This document shows positions 17,902 to 26,925 of a stretch of DNA of 64,000 bases, piece by piece. Source of the stretch: Faecalicatena_A orotica. GTDB lineage: Bacteria; Bacillota; Clostridia; Lachnospirales; Lachnospiraceae. Location of the stretch: the NCBI RefSeq assembly GCF_040545875.1, contig NZ_JBEPMR010000013.1; one strand, given 5' to 3'. The notes under the pieces are model-generated. The model made no database searches and had not been told where the DNA came from. It saw only the letters and a list, made by a program, of their open reading frames with translations. Position numbers and translations under genes: made by a program. The number at the start of each line of letters is the position of its first letter. Position 1 is the first letter of the stretch.

Positions 17902-18519
17902 TTGAAATCCTTTCCAAATCCCCTCACTCCTTCGGAAGAAAAATATTACATGCAAAAATATACAGAGGGTGACCTTCAGGCAAAACATGTCTTAATCGAA
18001 CGAAATCTGCGGCTCGTTGCACATGTCATCAAAAAATATCAATATTTGGATGAAGACCCCGAAGATCTGATATCCATCGGAACAATCGGTTTGATTAAAG
18101 CGGTTGTAACATTCAATCCCGATAAGGGTAACCGTCTGGCTGCCTATGCATCGAAATGTGTCGAAAACGAAATCCTCATGTACCTGCGAGCCAAAAAGAA
18201 AACGAGCAAGGAGATTTCACTGTATGAGCCGATCGGTACTGACCGGGAAGGCAATGAGATCAAGCTGTATGATATCATTGAGACAGAAGATGCAGATGTA
18301 CCGGAGAAAATTCACCTGAAGGAAAATATACAGAAGCTATATGAAAAGGTAGAGAATGAGCTCTCTAACCGTGAACGGCTCGTTCTGAAAATGAGATATG
18401 GACTCTATAACGGGGAAGAATATACGCAGCGGGAGATTGCCAGACAGCTTGGAATCTCTCGCTCGTATGTGTCTCGGATTGAAAAAAGCGCAGTGGAGAA
18501 GCTGCGGGAATTTTTCTGA
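17902..18519 (+). CDS. sigK: RNA polymerase sporulation sigma factor SigK
   Basis: A 205-aa late mother-cell sigma factor. Region 2 with NLRLVAHVIKKY, DLISIGTIGLIKAV and ENEILMYLRA spans about 27-95. Region 4 with TQREIARQLGISRSYVSRIEK spans about 165-200. I take TTG at 17902, because AGAGGTG lies 6 nt before it and the resulting MKSFPNPLTPSEEKYY is the family start. The ATG at 17881 has no ribosome site. The gene is intact, so it is not interrupted by a skin element. The long pro-sequence of B. subtilis SigK is absent, as in C. difficile. It indicates that the organism sporulates. Confidence 0.93.
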   Translation: MKSFPNPLTPSEEKYYMQKYTEGDLQAKHVLIERNLRLVAHVIKKYQYLDEDPEDLISIGTIGLIKAVVTFNPDKGNRLAAYASKCVENEILMYLRAKKKTSKEISLYEPIGTDREGNEIKLYDIIETEDADVPEKIHLKENIQKLYEKVENELSNRERLVLKMRYGLYNGEEYTQREIARQLGISRSYVSRIEKSAVEKLREFF

Positions 18520-18546
18520 CTGGGTTAGGCGCTTAAGAAGGCGTAA

Positions 18547-18600
18547 CTGAAAAAGCAAGGAAAATTGAGGTATGTCCCTCTGTTTTCCTTGCTTTTTCAG
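18547..18600. terminator. Bidirectional terminator between sigK and the U32 gene
   Basis: An 18-bp perfect inverted repeat (18547-18564 with 18583-18600, 18-nt loop) contains both A- and T-runs and separates convergent genes ending at 18519 and 18615. Confidence 0.92.
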
Positions 18601-18614
18601 CTGTACTGCTTATA

Positions 18615-19838
18615 TTACTCCTGTCTTCTCAGGATATCGTATTTTTCGGCTTTCTGGTCCAGGCCTATATATAATACCTGTTTCGGATGTGGGGCGCTTT
18701 CTTGTTCTTCGCCCTCCTCTGTTACTATTTTCAGGACTTTTGTCTCTGTATTTTCACCGTCCGGCTTCATGATTTCTATTGTTTCGCCTACAGAAAATTT
18801 ATTTCTCTGCTCGATCTGGTAAAGACCTTCCTTTTCTTCATTGATGATTCCCAGATACGTGTATTCCTTTACATAGGTATTACTGTCGTAGATCTGGGTC
18901 GTTTCATCGGGTTTCCCGTAGAAAAAGCCTGTCGTAAACTGGCGGTAGGTACAGTTTGATATCTGCTCCAGATACCAGGGCATGTTTTTCTCGTATAATG
19001 CGGGGTCCTTCTGGTAGTCGTCTATTGCTTTCCGGTAGGTCCTCGCAACTGTTGCCACATATAGCGCGGTTTTCATACGGCCTTCTATCTTCAGGCTATC
19101 AATACCGGATTCCAGCAGATCCGGAATATGCTCGATCATGCACAGGTCTTTCGAGTTGAAGATATAGGTTCCCCTCTCGTTTTCGTAGACAGGCATGTAT
19201 TCTCCCGGCCTCGTCTCCTCTACCACGGAATATTTCCAGCGGCATGGGTGGGTGCAGGCCCCGTGGTTCGCATCCCTTCCTGTAAAGTAATTACTCAGCA
19301 GGCATCTTCCGGAATAGGAGATGCACATCGCGCCGTGTACAAATGTCTCGATTTCCAGTTCATCCGGAATATGGGCGCGGATCTCCCTTATTTCTTCCAT
19401 CGAAAGCTCCCTCGCCGTAACGACACGGCTGGCTCCCTGTCTGTACCAGAAATTGTACGTTCCATAGTTGGTATTGTTTGCCTGTGTACTGATATGACGC
19501 TCAATCTCCGGACATACTTCTTTAGCGATATCAAATACTCCGGGATCGGCTATGATCAAAGCATCCGGTTTGATCTCCTTTAGTTCTTCAAAATATTCAC
19601 GCACGCCTTCGAGATCATCGTTATGGGCCAGTATATTGGCTGTTACATAGACCTTCACATCATGTTCGTGGGCAAATGCAATCCCCTCTTTCATATCTTC
19701 CATCGAAAAATTCTTTGCCTTGGCACGAAGCCCGAATGCCTCTCCGCCAATATAAACCGCGTCGGCACCGAATATCACTGCTGTTTTTAATACCTCCAGG
19801 CTGCTTGCCGGGATTAATAACTCAGGATGTCTAGCCAT
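18615..19838 (-). CDS. Peptidase U32 family tRNA hydroxylation protein (TrhP-like)
   Basis: A 407-aa U32-family protein related to B. subtilis YrrO and E. coli TrhP, which use prephenate and an iron-sulfur cluster to hydroxylate U34 of tRNA. The four cluster cysteines are C172, C179, C195 and C199 (MCISYSGRC then GACTHPC). The N-terminal TIM-barrel starts with PELLIPASSLEVLKTA. The C-terminal beta domain ends at 18615. It is directly downstream of a TrmR-type methyltransferase with an 18-bp gap, so the two likely make hydroxy- and then methoxyuridine. The annotation as a protease is historical. Confidence 0.9.
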   Translation of the reverse strand: MARHPELLIPASSLEVLKTAVIFGADAVYIGGEAFGLRAKAKNFSMEDMKEGIAFAHEHDVKVYVTANILAHNDDLEGVREYFEELKEIKPDALIIADPGVFDIAKEVCPEIERHISTQANNTNYGTYNFWYRQGASRVVTARELSMEEIREIRAHIPDELEIETFVHGAMCISYSGRCLLSNYFTGRDANHGACTHPCRWKYSVVEETRPGEYMPVYENERGTYIFNSKDLCMIEHIPDLLESGIDSLKIEGRMKTALYVATVARTYRKAIDDYQKDPALYEKNMPWYLEQISNCTYRQFTTGFFYGKPDETTQIYDSNTYVKEYTYLGIINEEKEGLYQIEQRNKFSVGETIEIMKPDGENTETKVLKIVTEEGEEQESAPHPKQVLYIGLDQKAEKYDILRRQE

Positions 19839-19856
19839 CTTCTTTCCCCTTTTTCC

Positions 19857-20519
19857 TTATTTCGCATCTTTTATGCTCTGCTTCTTCACACTGACAGCCA
19901 CTCCGTCACCCAAAGGCAGGATTGATGTTACAAGCATTTCATGATGCTTCAGTTCATAGAGATACTCCCGCATCCGGCTGTGGATCGTCCGGTTCCTTCT
20001 CTCCACGGCAAAGCGTGACTCGATGATGTCACCGTCCTGAAGTACATTGTCAGACACAAGTGTGCCCCCTTCCTTCAGAAGCCTCATCACCTCAGGGAGA
20101 TAATGAATGTACTGTCCCTTCGCGGCATCCATAAAAATAAAGTCATAGCATCCGGCTAAGTCCTTCATCACCTCAAATGCATCGCCTTCTATCAGCGTGA
20201 TCTGTGATTCCCTGCCCGCGCGTCTGAAATTCTCCCGGGCAATGGGGATCCTTTTTTCATAGTTTTCTATCGTGGTTATCTCACACCCGTCCGGGGCATT
20301 TTCGCTCATCAATAACGCAGAGAAACCTACGGCAGTCCCCACTTCGAGTATGCTCATAGGTTTTTGTATAGTTAAAAGCACCTTTAGAAAGCTTTGCATT
20401 TCTTTTCGTATGATTGGTACGTACGAATCCAACGCTTCCCTTTCTATCGCTTCCAATATTTCACTATTCTCTGTCTCTAAAGAATTGATGAATGTAATCA
20501 TACGTTCATCTACTATCAT
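19857..20519 (-). CDS. trmR: TrmR-type tRNA 5-hydroxyuridine methyltransferase
   Basis: A 220-aa SAM-dependent O-methyltransferase of the YrrM/TrmR branch. The SAM site is ILEVGTAVGFSALLMSE (about 57-73), with DFIFMDAAKGQY and LVSDNVLQDG as metal-binding segments. In B. subtilis this enzyme methylates 5-hydroxyuridine at the wobble position. Its neighbour encodes the matching hydroxylase. It overlaps nothing and starts 4 bp after the RNase J stop, so it belongs to an rnj-trmR-U32 transcript. Confidence 0.88.
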   Translation of the reverse strand: MIVDERMITFINSLETENSEILEAIEREALDSYVPIIRKEMQSFLKVLLTIQKPMSILEVGTAVGFSALLMSENAPDGCEITTIENYEKRIPIARENFRRAGRESQITLIEGDAFEVMKDLAGCYDFIFMDAAKGQYIHYLPEVMRLLKEGGTLVSDNVLQDGDIIESRFAVERRNRTIHSRMREYLYELKHHEMLVTSILPLGDGVAVSVKKQSIKDAK

Positions 20520-20522
20520 ATC

Positions 20523-22193
20523 TTACACATCCACATCCATGATAATCGGAATAATCATCGGTCTTCTCTTAGTCTTCTTCCAGATATAGTCGTTCATTGT
20601 ATCGCGGATGACAAGCTTGATCTTATTCCAGTCTGCATGCTTATTCTGCAGGCAGCGGTCCAGTCCGTCTGACACTACCTGGCGGGCTTCTTCCATCAGC
20701 CCTTCTGACTCACGCACATAGACGAAACCGCGGGATACGATGTCCGGTCCTGCAAGCAGGCGGTTCGTCCCCTTTTCCAGTGTCAGGACAACGATCAGAA
20801 TACCGTCCTCAGCCAGATGCTGTCTGTCCCTCAGGACGATATTGCCAACGTCACCGACTCCGAGCCCGTCAACAAGAATTGCCCCTGTATGGACCTTATC
20901 TACTACTTTTGCTTCCTGTTCACTTAATTCCAGAACATCTCCTGACTGAATGATGAAGATATTGTCTTTCTCAATTCCAAGTGAGGCTGCAATTGCCGCA
21001 TTTGCCTTTAAGTGCCTGTATTCGCCGTGGACCGGGATCGCATACTTCGGTCTTACGAGGGAATAAATCAGTTTCAGTTCCTCCTGGCAGGCATGCCCTG
21101 ATACATGTGCATCCTGGAAAATCACATTAGCGCCCTTGGCTGACAGCTCATTGATAACCTTGGAAACTGACTTTTCATTTCCCGGGATCGGATTCGAACT
21201 GAATATAATCGTATCGTTTGGCTGGATTGTAACCTTGCGGTGTACGTCAGCCGCCATTCTGGAGAGTGCCGCCATAGACTCGCCCTGACTTCCCGTTGTA
21301 ATCAGCACCATCTTCTCCGGCGGGTAATTCCGCATCTGGTCGATCTCAATCAGTGTGTTCTCCGGCACATTCAAATATCCTAACTCCGATGCCGTAGAGA
21401 TGATATTTACCATGCTCCGTCCTTCTACGACAACCTTACGGCCGTATTTGTAGGCAGAGTTAATCACCTGCTGCACGCGGTCCACATTGGACGCGAACGT
21501 TGCAATTATAATACGGGTATTCTGGTGTTCCGCGAAAATGTGGTCGAAGGTAATCCCTACCGTCTTTTCAGACTGGGTAAATCCCTTTCTCTCCGCGTTC
21601 GTACTGTCTGACATCAGGGCCAGAACGCCTTTTTTCCCGATCTCTGCAAAACGCTGGAGATCAATGGAATCCCCAAATACCGGTGTGTAATCTACTTTAA
21701 AGTCCCCTGTATGCACTACAATTCCTGCCGGTGAATAAATCGCCAGGGCAGATGCATCCTGAATACTGTGGTTTGTCTTGATAAATTCAATCCTGAATTT
21801 GCCAAGGTTGATAGACTGTCCGTGGCGAACGACTTTACGCTTCGTCCCCCGCAGAAGATTATGCTCTTTCAGCTTGTTTTCAATAATTCCCATTGTCAGC
21901 TTAGTCGTATAAATTGGAAGGTTGATTTCCTTCAATACATACGGCAGGGCCCCAATATGGTCCTCATGACCGTGGGTAATGACAAATCCTTTTACTTTAT
22001 CGATATTATCCTTCAGATATGTGACATCCGGGATTACAAGGTCAATTCCCAGCATATCATCGGCCGGGAATGCCAGTCCACAGTCTACCACAATAATACT
22101 GTCCTCAAATTCAAAGGCAGTAATGTTCATTCCAATTTGTTCCAGACCTCCCAGTGGGATGATCCGAAGCTTTCCATTATTCTCTTTTTTCAA
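20523..22193 (-). CDS. rnj: Ribonuclease J
   Basis: A 556-aa metallo-beta-lactamase RNase that combines 5'-exonuclease and endonuclease activities in mRNA decay and rRNA maturation. The zinc motif HGHEDHIG has H74, H76, D78 and H79. The beta-CASP domain (GSQGESMAALSRMA) and the C-terminal dimerisation domain are also present. Length equals that of RNase J1/J2 proteins. It is the first gene before trmR. Confidence 0.97.
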   Translation of the reverse strand: MKKENNGKLRIIPLGGLEQIGMNITAFEFEDSIIVVDCGLAFPADDMLGIDLVIPDVTYLKDNIDKVKGFVITHGHEDHIGALPYVLKEINLPIYTTKLTMGIIENKLKEHNLLRGTKRKVVRHGQSINLGKFRIEFIKTNHSIQDASALAIYSPAGIVVHTGDFKVDYTPVFGDSIDLQRFAEIGKKGVLALMSDSTNAERKGFTQSEKTVGITFDHIFAEHQNTRIIIATFASNVDRVQQVINSAYKYGRKVVVEGRSMVNIISTASELGYLNVPENTLIEIDQMRNYPPEKMVLITTGSQGESMAALSRMAADVHRKVTIQPNDTIIFSSNPIPGNEKSVSKVINELSAKGANVIFQDAHVSGHACQEELKLIYSLVRPKYAIPVHGEYRHLKANAAIAASLGIEKDNIFIIQSGDVLELSEQEAKVVDKVHTGAILVDGLGVGDVGNIVLRDRQHLAEDGILIVVLTLEKGTNRLLAGPDIVSRGFVYVRESEGLMEEARQVVSDGLDRCLQNKHADWNKIKLVIRDTMNDYIWKKTKRRPMIIPIIMDVDV

Positions 22194-22307
22194 AAATTTT
22201 ACACCTCCATGTGTTTTATGTACCTACTTCCGCGCATGAAAAAAACAGCATACCTCCGCCTGCATTCATTGCACTTTTCTTAATTATGTAATGACTTCAT
22301 AAACGGA

Positions 22308-22769
22308 TTATTTGCTCTTACTGAGGCATTCTTTACATTGTCCGTAAAATTTCAGTTCATGGTCCAGTACATGGAACCCGGTGTCCTCTTCAATGTGACG
22401 TTCCAGTTCTTCCAGAAGGTCATCTTCAAAAGGCAGCACCTTTCCACATGTCCTGCATATTAAATGATGATGGTTATGTTTTGTATCACCTTCAAATAAA
22501 TGTCCGATCTCATACCTTACGCATCCATCATCCAGATTAATACGGTCCACCAACTGCATTTCAAGAAGCAGCTGCAAAGTACGATAGACGGTGGCAAGTC
22601 CGATATCCGGATAGTCTTCCCTGATCAGCTCGTAAATGTCCTCGGCCGCCATATGGCTGCCGCTGTTCGCTGCCAGCGCCTGCAAAACGAGCAGTCTCTG
22701 CTGCGTTACTTTTAGACCTTTTTCTCTTAACTTAACTTTGAGCAGTTCCTGCACTTTTTCCTCTTTCAT
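22308..22769 (-). CDS. Fur family metal-dependent transcriptional regulator
   Basis: A 153-aa repressor. The winged HTH is about 10-85 (DIGLATVYRTLQLLLEMQLV) and the metal-binding dimer domain about 86-150 has HNHHHLICRTCG and a second CGQCKEC pair. It could be Fur, PerR or Zur. The residues seen do not decide which, although two CxxC pairs indicate a structural zinc. Two ATG codons lie upstream, but GGAG with 7-nt spacing points to 22769 (MKEEKVQELL). It lies in a run with DUF1292, RuvX and IreB. Confidence 0.9.
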   Translation of the reverse strand: MKEEKVQELLKVKLREKGLKVTQQRLLVLQALAANSGSHMAAEDIYELIREDYPDIGLATVYRTLQLLLEMQLVDRINLDDGCVRYEIGHLFEGDTKHNHHHLICRTCGKVLPFEDDLLEELERHIEEDTGFHVLDHELKFYGQCKECLSKSK

Positions 22770-22825
22770 CGTCATACTCCACTTCACTTGCAGTAAGTAA
22801 ATCTATTGTAAATGTCTTTTAGACT

Positions 22826-23086
22826 TTACATTTCAATGTCAACGTCCTCCAGCAGTTCTTCGAAAACCTTGGATACTGCCAGAAGCTCTGTGTCGTCCTC
22901 CACGACTTCGTATACGCTCTCTGTATCTTCCTGAGAGCTCGTGTCCTTCAAAATCAGGCATTCCGCGTCGTCTTCTTCGGAGTCTGTAACAAGTATGTAT
23001 ACGGCTCCGTTAATCTTTGTCTGTTCCAGCACAAAAAAATCTACTGTTTCACTCGTATCTTCAAAGGTAAATTTAATCTTTTCCAT
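22826..23086 (-). CDS. yrzB: DUF1292 domain protein
   Basis: An acidic 86-aa protein (KIKFTFEDTSETVDFFVLEQ with a Glu/Asp-rich second half) of the YrzB type. The family is small, mostly Firmicutes, and lies next to RuvX and IreB. The role is unknown; a stress or regulatory partner is likely but not proven. Confidence 0.85.
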   Translation of the reverse strand: MEKIKFTFEDTSETVDFFVLEQTKINGAVYILVTDSEEDDAECLILKDTSSQEDTESVYEVVEDDTELLAVSKVFEELLEDVDIEM

Positions 23087-23139
23087 ACAAATATCCCCTT
23101 ATTTCTGCAGCCTAAACGTTTCCTGACAAACCCTTTTTA

Positions 23140-23598
23140 TCAATCGTCCTGCCGCGCGTCACTCTCTCTTTTTATATAGACAGAGTCAAGGTATCCCTGC
23201 AGAATAAATACTGCAGCAATCTTGTCGATATACTTCTTCCGGTTCTCCCGCCTTACATTACTTTCAATTAAAGTCCGCTCCGCCTCCACGGTTGTCAGCC
23301 TCTCGTCCCACATAATGACTTCGAGCCCTGTCCGCCGCACAAGCATATCCCTGAACTCTAAAGATTTCTCCGCACGTTCCCCTATGTCGTTATTCATATG
23401 TTTCGGAAAACCAAGCACGATCTTCCCAACCTCGTATTCGGAAACCAGCTCCTCAATACGTGCCAGAGTACGTCTTAACTTGTTTTCCTCTTTTCTTTGA
23501 ATTGTTTCAATCCCCTGGGCCGTAAGTCCGAGTGCATCACTGATTGCAACCCCGACAGTCTTTGTCCCATAGTCAAGCCCCATAATCCGCATATTCAT
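23140..23598 (-). CDS. ruvX: Holliday junction resolvase-like protein YqgF/RuvX
   Basis: A 152-aa RNase H-fold nuclease. The catalytic aspartate is in GLDYGTKTVGVAISD (D9), with the second acid in WDERLTTVEAE. It is implicated in 16S rRNA end-processing and recombination. The start at 23598 overlaps the IreB stop as TAATG (translational coupling). Another ATG at 23592 is possible. Together with IreB and DUF1292 it forms the standard yrzL-yrrK-yrzB operon. Confidence 0.93.
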   Translation of the reverse strand: MNMRIMGLDYGTKTVGVAISDALGLTAQGIETIQRKEENKLRRTLARIEELVSEYEVGKIVLGFPKHMNNDIGERAEKSLEFRDMLVRRTGLEVIMWDERLTTVEAERTLIESNVRRENRKKYIDKIAAVFILQGYLDSVYIKRESDARQDD

Positions 23599-23861
23599 TA
23601 TTCCCATGAATTGTGTTTGATATACGCTTTTAACAATTCTTCTACCAATTCATCTCTTTCTACCTTCATCACAAGGCTTCTTGCTCCATTGTAGCTTGTG
23701 ATATAGGTCGGATCTCCTGACATGATATAACCGACGATCTGGTTCACCGGATTATATCCCTTTTCTTTCAGTGCCTTGAATACGATCTCCAGAATATCTT
23801 TTGCAGAAATCTGCGGACCCGGCTCTACCTGAAAGAATTGAGTATTGCTTAAATCGCTCAT
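23598..23861 (-). CDS. ireB: IreB family regulatory phosphoprotein
   Basis: An 87-aa protein of the UPF0297 family, substrate of the IreK/PASTA Ser/Thr kinase that controls cell-wall stress responses. The phosphorylated threonine pair near the N-terminus in other species corresponds to SNTQFF here, with one Thr. The conserved NPVNQIVGYIMSGDPTYIT is intact. A TTGACA hexamer facing leftward lies at 23962-23967, suggesting a promoter about 100 bp upstream. Confidence 0.93.
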   Translation of the reverse strand: MSDLSNTQFFQVEPGPQISAKDILEIVFKALKEKGYNPVNQIVGYIMSGDPTYITSYNGARSLVMKVERDELVEELLKAYIKHNSWE

Positions 23862-23970
23862 TTCTTTTCCTCCATTTTGTGTTTTTCACTATTTTGTGTT
23901 ATTAGTATCGTAAATCTGACGATCATGCCAGATACCCTACTTACAATTCTAATATAAACATTGTCAAAAT

Positions 23971-25293
23971 TCAATGAATAATTTGTAAATCATTTTCAAT
24001 TTCAACTTTTACGATACAATTCTGAAGATTTTCATTCCTGTCTAGTGCAATTTTCATATACTCTTTTGTATGACCTACCTGCACTTTTTTCCCGTTTACC
24101 TCTGCTTCTTCCTCAACGAGCACCTCGACTTCCCTGCCAAGGAAGCTTTCTTCAAATCTGCGTCTGTTTTCCTCATTCAGTTTCAGCAGGATATCACTCC
24201 TAACGGCCTTAACCTGCTCCGGAACCTGATTCTCCATGACGGCGGCCTTTGTCCCGTGGCGTTTCGAATATTTGAAAATATGTGTCTCATAAAAACCTAC
24301 TTTTTCCACAAAAGCTTTTGATTCCCCGAATTCTTCCTCTGTTTCTCCCGGAAAACCAACGATCACATCTGTCGTCAGCGCAGGCTGCCCGAAATACTTC
24401 CGCAGAAGCATGCATTTTTCATAATATTCAGCACTCGTATACCGGCGGTTCATCCGCTTCAGTGTCTGGTCACATCCGCTCTGCAGGGAAAGGTGGAAAT
24501 GTGGGCACATTTTCTCCAGAGAGGCGATTGACTGTGCGAATTCCTCTGTAATAATCCTCGGTTCCAGAGAACCAAGGCGGATTCTTTTGATTCCTTCCAC
24601 CTCATGGACAGCCTGAATCAGGGACAGCAGGTCTTCTTTTTCTTCGAAATCAACCCCATAGGAGCTCAGATGAATACCCGTTAGCACGACTTCCAGACAG
24701 CCATGATCCGCCAGACGCCTCACTTCATCGACCACATCTTCCTTCCTGCGGCTTCTGACGCGCCCCCTTGCATAGGGGATGATGCAGTAAGAACAGAACT
24801 GGTTGCACCCGTCCTGCACCTTGATATAGGCCCTCGTATGCTCCCCTGTCCGGGATACCTTAAGTGCTTCATATTCCTTTGTATGGTTAATATCAATGAC
24901 TTCCTTCGTTTCCCCTGGCTTTGACTCAGCTATTTTAGATTCATTTTGCTTCTTCCAGTGTTCCTCAAGAATCGCAATCAGATCCTGCTTCTTATTGTTG
25001 CCTATAACAATATCAATACACGGATCGGTCTCCTGTTTTTCCTCCTGCGCCTGTACATAGCATCCGGCTGCAACTACAACGGCATCGGGATTCAATTTTC
25101 TTGCCCGGTGCAGCATCTGCCTTGATTTACGGTCGGCGATATTCGTTACCGTACAGGTATTGATGATATAAATATCCGCCCCTTCCTTAAACGGCACGAT
25201 CTCATACCCCGCTTTTTCCAGCATTTCCTGCATCGCTTCTGTCTCATAAGCGTTAACTTTGCACCCTAAATTGTGCAGTGCGGCTTTTTTCAT
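23971..25293 (-). CDS. mtaB: tRNA t6A37 methylthiotransferase MtaB
   Basis: A 440-aa radical-SAM enzyme that adds a methylthio group to t6A37 of tRNAs reading ANN codons. The N-terminal UPF0004 domain has C11, C47 and C78. The radical SAM motif is C163, C167 and C170 (GCNQFCSYC), followed by a TRAM-like C-terminal domain. The GGAG ribosome site precedes the ATG. It is divergent from the HPr-like gene. Confidence 0.95.
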   Translation of the reverse strand: MKKAALHNLGCKVNAYETEAMQEMLEKAGYEIVPFKEGADIYIINTCTVTNIADRKSRQMLHRARKLNPDAVVVAAGCYVQAQEEKQETDPCIDIVIGNNKKQDLIAILEEHWKKQNESKIAESKPGETKEVIDINHTKEYEALKVSRTGEHTRAYIKVQDGCNQFCSYCIIPYARGRVRSRRKEDVVDEVRRLADHGCLEVVLTGIHLSSYGVDFEEKEDLLSLIQAVHEVEGIKRIRLGSLEPRIITEEFAQSIASLEKMCPHFHLSLQSGCDQTLKRMNRRYTSAEYYEKCMLLRKYFGQPALTTDVIVGFPGETEEEFGESKAFVEKVGFYETHIFKYSKRHGTKAAVMENQVPEQVKAVRSDILLKLNEENRRRFEESFLGREVEVLVEEEAEVNGKKVQVGHTKEYMKIALDRNENLQNCIVKVEIENDLQIIH

Positions 25294-25334
25294 AAAATTT
25301 ATTCTCCTATTTCCTTGTTTTTCCTCTTTGTTTC

Positions 25335-25363
25335 TTGACTTTTAAACGCGCATCTCGTAGAAT
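25335..25363 (+). promoter_or_regulatory. Sigma-A promoter of the HPr-like gene
   Basis: TTGACT (25335-25340), 17-bp spacer and TAGAAT (25358-25363), about 50 bp upstream of the ribosome site. Confidence 0.8.
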
Positions 25364-25413
25364 ATACATGAGGCGAAAAGCCTGACACATGTATATTGAA
25401 GGAGGGATTACCG

Positions 25414-25647
25414 ATGAAAACAGTACAGATTTCTTTAAACTCAATCGACAAAGTAAAATCATTTGTAAATGAAATTACAAAATTTGATAACGACTTTGAT
25501 TTAGTATCCGGAAGATATGTAATAGATGCCAAATCAATCATGGGAATTTTCAGCCTGGACTTATCTAAGCCAATCGAGCTGAACATCCATGCCGAGGGAA
25601 ATGCAGATGATATTCTGAGCGCCCTGGATCCATACATTATCAAATAG
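25414..25647 (+). CDS. HPr-like (PTS phosphocarrier family) protein lacking the catalytic His
   Basis: A 77-aa HPr-fold protein. The Ser phosphorylation site is retained as KSIMG (Ser41, equivalent to Ser46 of HPr). The catalytic histidine near residue 15 is absent: the N-terminus reads MKTVQISLNSIDKVKSFV. The only His is at 59. It therefore cannot accept phosphate from Enzyme I but could be phosphorylated by HPr kinase, resembling Crh. Such variants are frequent in Clostridia. GAAGGAGGG precedes the ATG, so the frame open from 25396 is not used. It is a monocistronic rightward gene with its own promoter and terminator. Confidence 0.88.
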   Translation: MKTVQISLNSIDKVKSFVNEITKFDNDFDLVSGRYVIDAKSIMGIFSLDLSKPIELNIHAEGNADDILSALDPYIIK

Positions 25648-25672
25648 TAATACATTTACAAGAAAAAGCTAG

Positions 25673-25704
25673 AAAGAGCTGTCTCAAAGGAGGCAGCCCT
25701 TTTT
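25673..25704 (+). terminator. Terminator of the HPr-like gene
   Basis: An 8-bp stem (GCTGTCTC with GAGGCAGC, 4-nt loop) is followed by TTTTT. It lies between the HPr-like stop at 25647 and the end of thiI at 25720. Confidence 0.8.
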
Positions 25705-25719
25705 CATTTGTCCTTTATC

Positions 25720-26904
25720 TTAAGGCTTAACTGTAATAACCTCTGTTGTCTCTATTGCCGTCTTCATCAGTTCATCAATCTTCTCTTCCAGATTTCTCTC
25801 TGACTTCTCAATCCTCTCCAGATTCGGTTTTGTCACTGGATGCTTTGCAACGAAAATGGTACAGCAGTCTTCAAACGGCTGGATTGATGTCTCAAATGTA
25901 TCTATCTTCTCCGCGATTTCCACGATCTCTCTTTTGTCAAACCCAATCAGCGGCCTGTACACAGGCAGTGTACATACTGCATTTGTAGCCGCAAGGCTCT
26001 GCATGGTCTGGCTGGCAACCTGTCCGATACTTTCTCCCGTAATCAGGCCGAGACATCCGTTTTCCTTAGCAAAATGCTCGGCGATCTTCATCATGTAGCG
26101 GCGCATGATGATTGTCAGTTCTTCATGCGGGCATTTTTCATATATATAAAGCTGGATATCGGTAAAGTTCACAACATGGAGCTGGATTGGCCCCGCATAT
26201 CTGGATACCAGCTTCGCCAGATCCACGACTTTTTCCTTTGCACGCTCACTTGTGTACGGCGGTGCATGGAAGTATGTCGCCTGAAGGCCTACCCCGCGCT
26301 TTGAAATCATATAACCGGCAACAGGACTGTCGATCCCTCCTGACAAAAGCAGCATGGCATTCCCATTCGTACCTACCGGCATTCCCCCTGGTCCCGGTAT
26401 AATCTCTGAATATAAGTAAATCTCTTCTCTTACTTCCACATTCAGCCGGATCTGCGGATTGTGCACGTCCACCTTCATCTCTGGAAATGCATCCAGAATC
26501 ACACCTCCCAGATCACAGTTGATCTCCATAGAGGTCTTCGGATACTGCTTCCTGCTCCTTCTTGCCTCAACCTTAAACGTCTGGTTCCCTTCCGGGTACA
26601 TCTCTTTCATATAATCAAGGACGTCCTGAGACAACTGCTCAAATCCGCGGTCCTCTACACGGACAACCGGGCAGATCCCCACGATACCGAAAACTCTCTT
26701 CAATCCTTCTACGGTTTCCTCGTAATCGTAGTCTCCCTCACAGTCCACATATACCCGGCCCTGTGCTTTGTGCACATGGAAGTCACCGTCCACGCCTTTC
26801 AGCGCGAAACGGATCTGGCGGACAAGTGCATCTTCAAACAGGTACCTGTTCTTTCCCTTGATACCGATTTCCCCGTACTTAATCAAAAATGAATGAAATC
26901 TCAT
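25720..26904 (-). CDS. thiI: tRNA 4-thiouridine synthase ThiI
   Basis: A 394-aa enzyme that thiolates U8 of tRNA. An N-terminal ferredoxin-like and THUMP region (about 1-170) precedes the PP-loop SGGIDSP (188-194). The rhodanese domain of E. coli ThiI is absent, as in Gram-positives. AAAGGAGAGG precedes the ATG at 26904. It follows a cysteine desulfurase gene, its likely sulfur donor, across an intergenic region with two hairpins. Confidence 0.94.
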   Translation of the reverse strand: MRFHSFLIKYGEIGIKGKNRYLFEDALVRQIRFALKGVDGDFHVHKAQGRVYVDCEGDYDYEETVEGLKRVFGIVGICPVVRVEDRGFEQLSQDVLDYMKEMYPEGNQTFKVEARRSRKQYPKTSMEINCDLGGVILDAFPEMKVDVHNPQIRLNVEVREEIYLYSEIIPGPGGMPVGTNGNAMLLLSGGIDSPVAGYMISKRGVGLQATYFHAPPYTSERAKEKVVDLAKLVSRYAGPIQLHVVNFTDIQLYIYEKCPHEELTIIMRRYMMKIAEHFAKENGCLGLITGESIGQVASQTMQSLAATNAVCTLPVYRPLIGFDKREIVEIAEKIDTFETSIQPFEDCCTIFVAKHPVTKPNLERIEKSERNLEEKIDELMKTAIETTEVITVKP

Positions 26905-26925
26905 ATTCCTCTCCTTTGTCTGCAT

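Noticed and set aside
25299..25655. 118-aa leftward frame across the HPr-like gene
   Set aside because: The HPr-like gene on the other strand has a good promoter, ribosome site and terminator.
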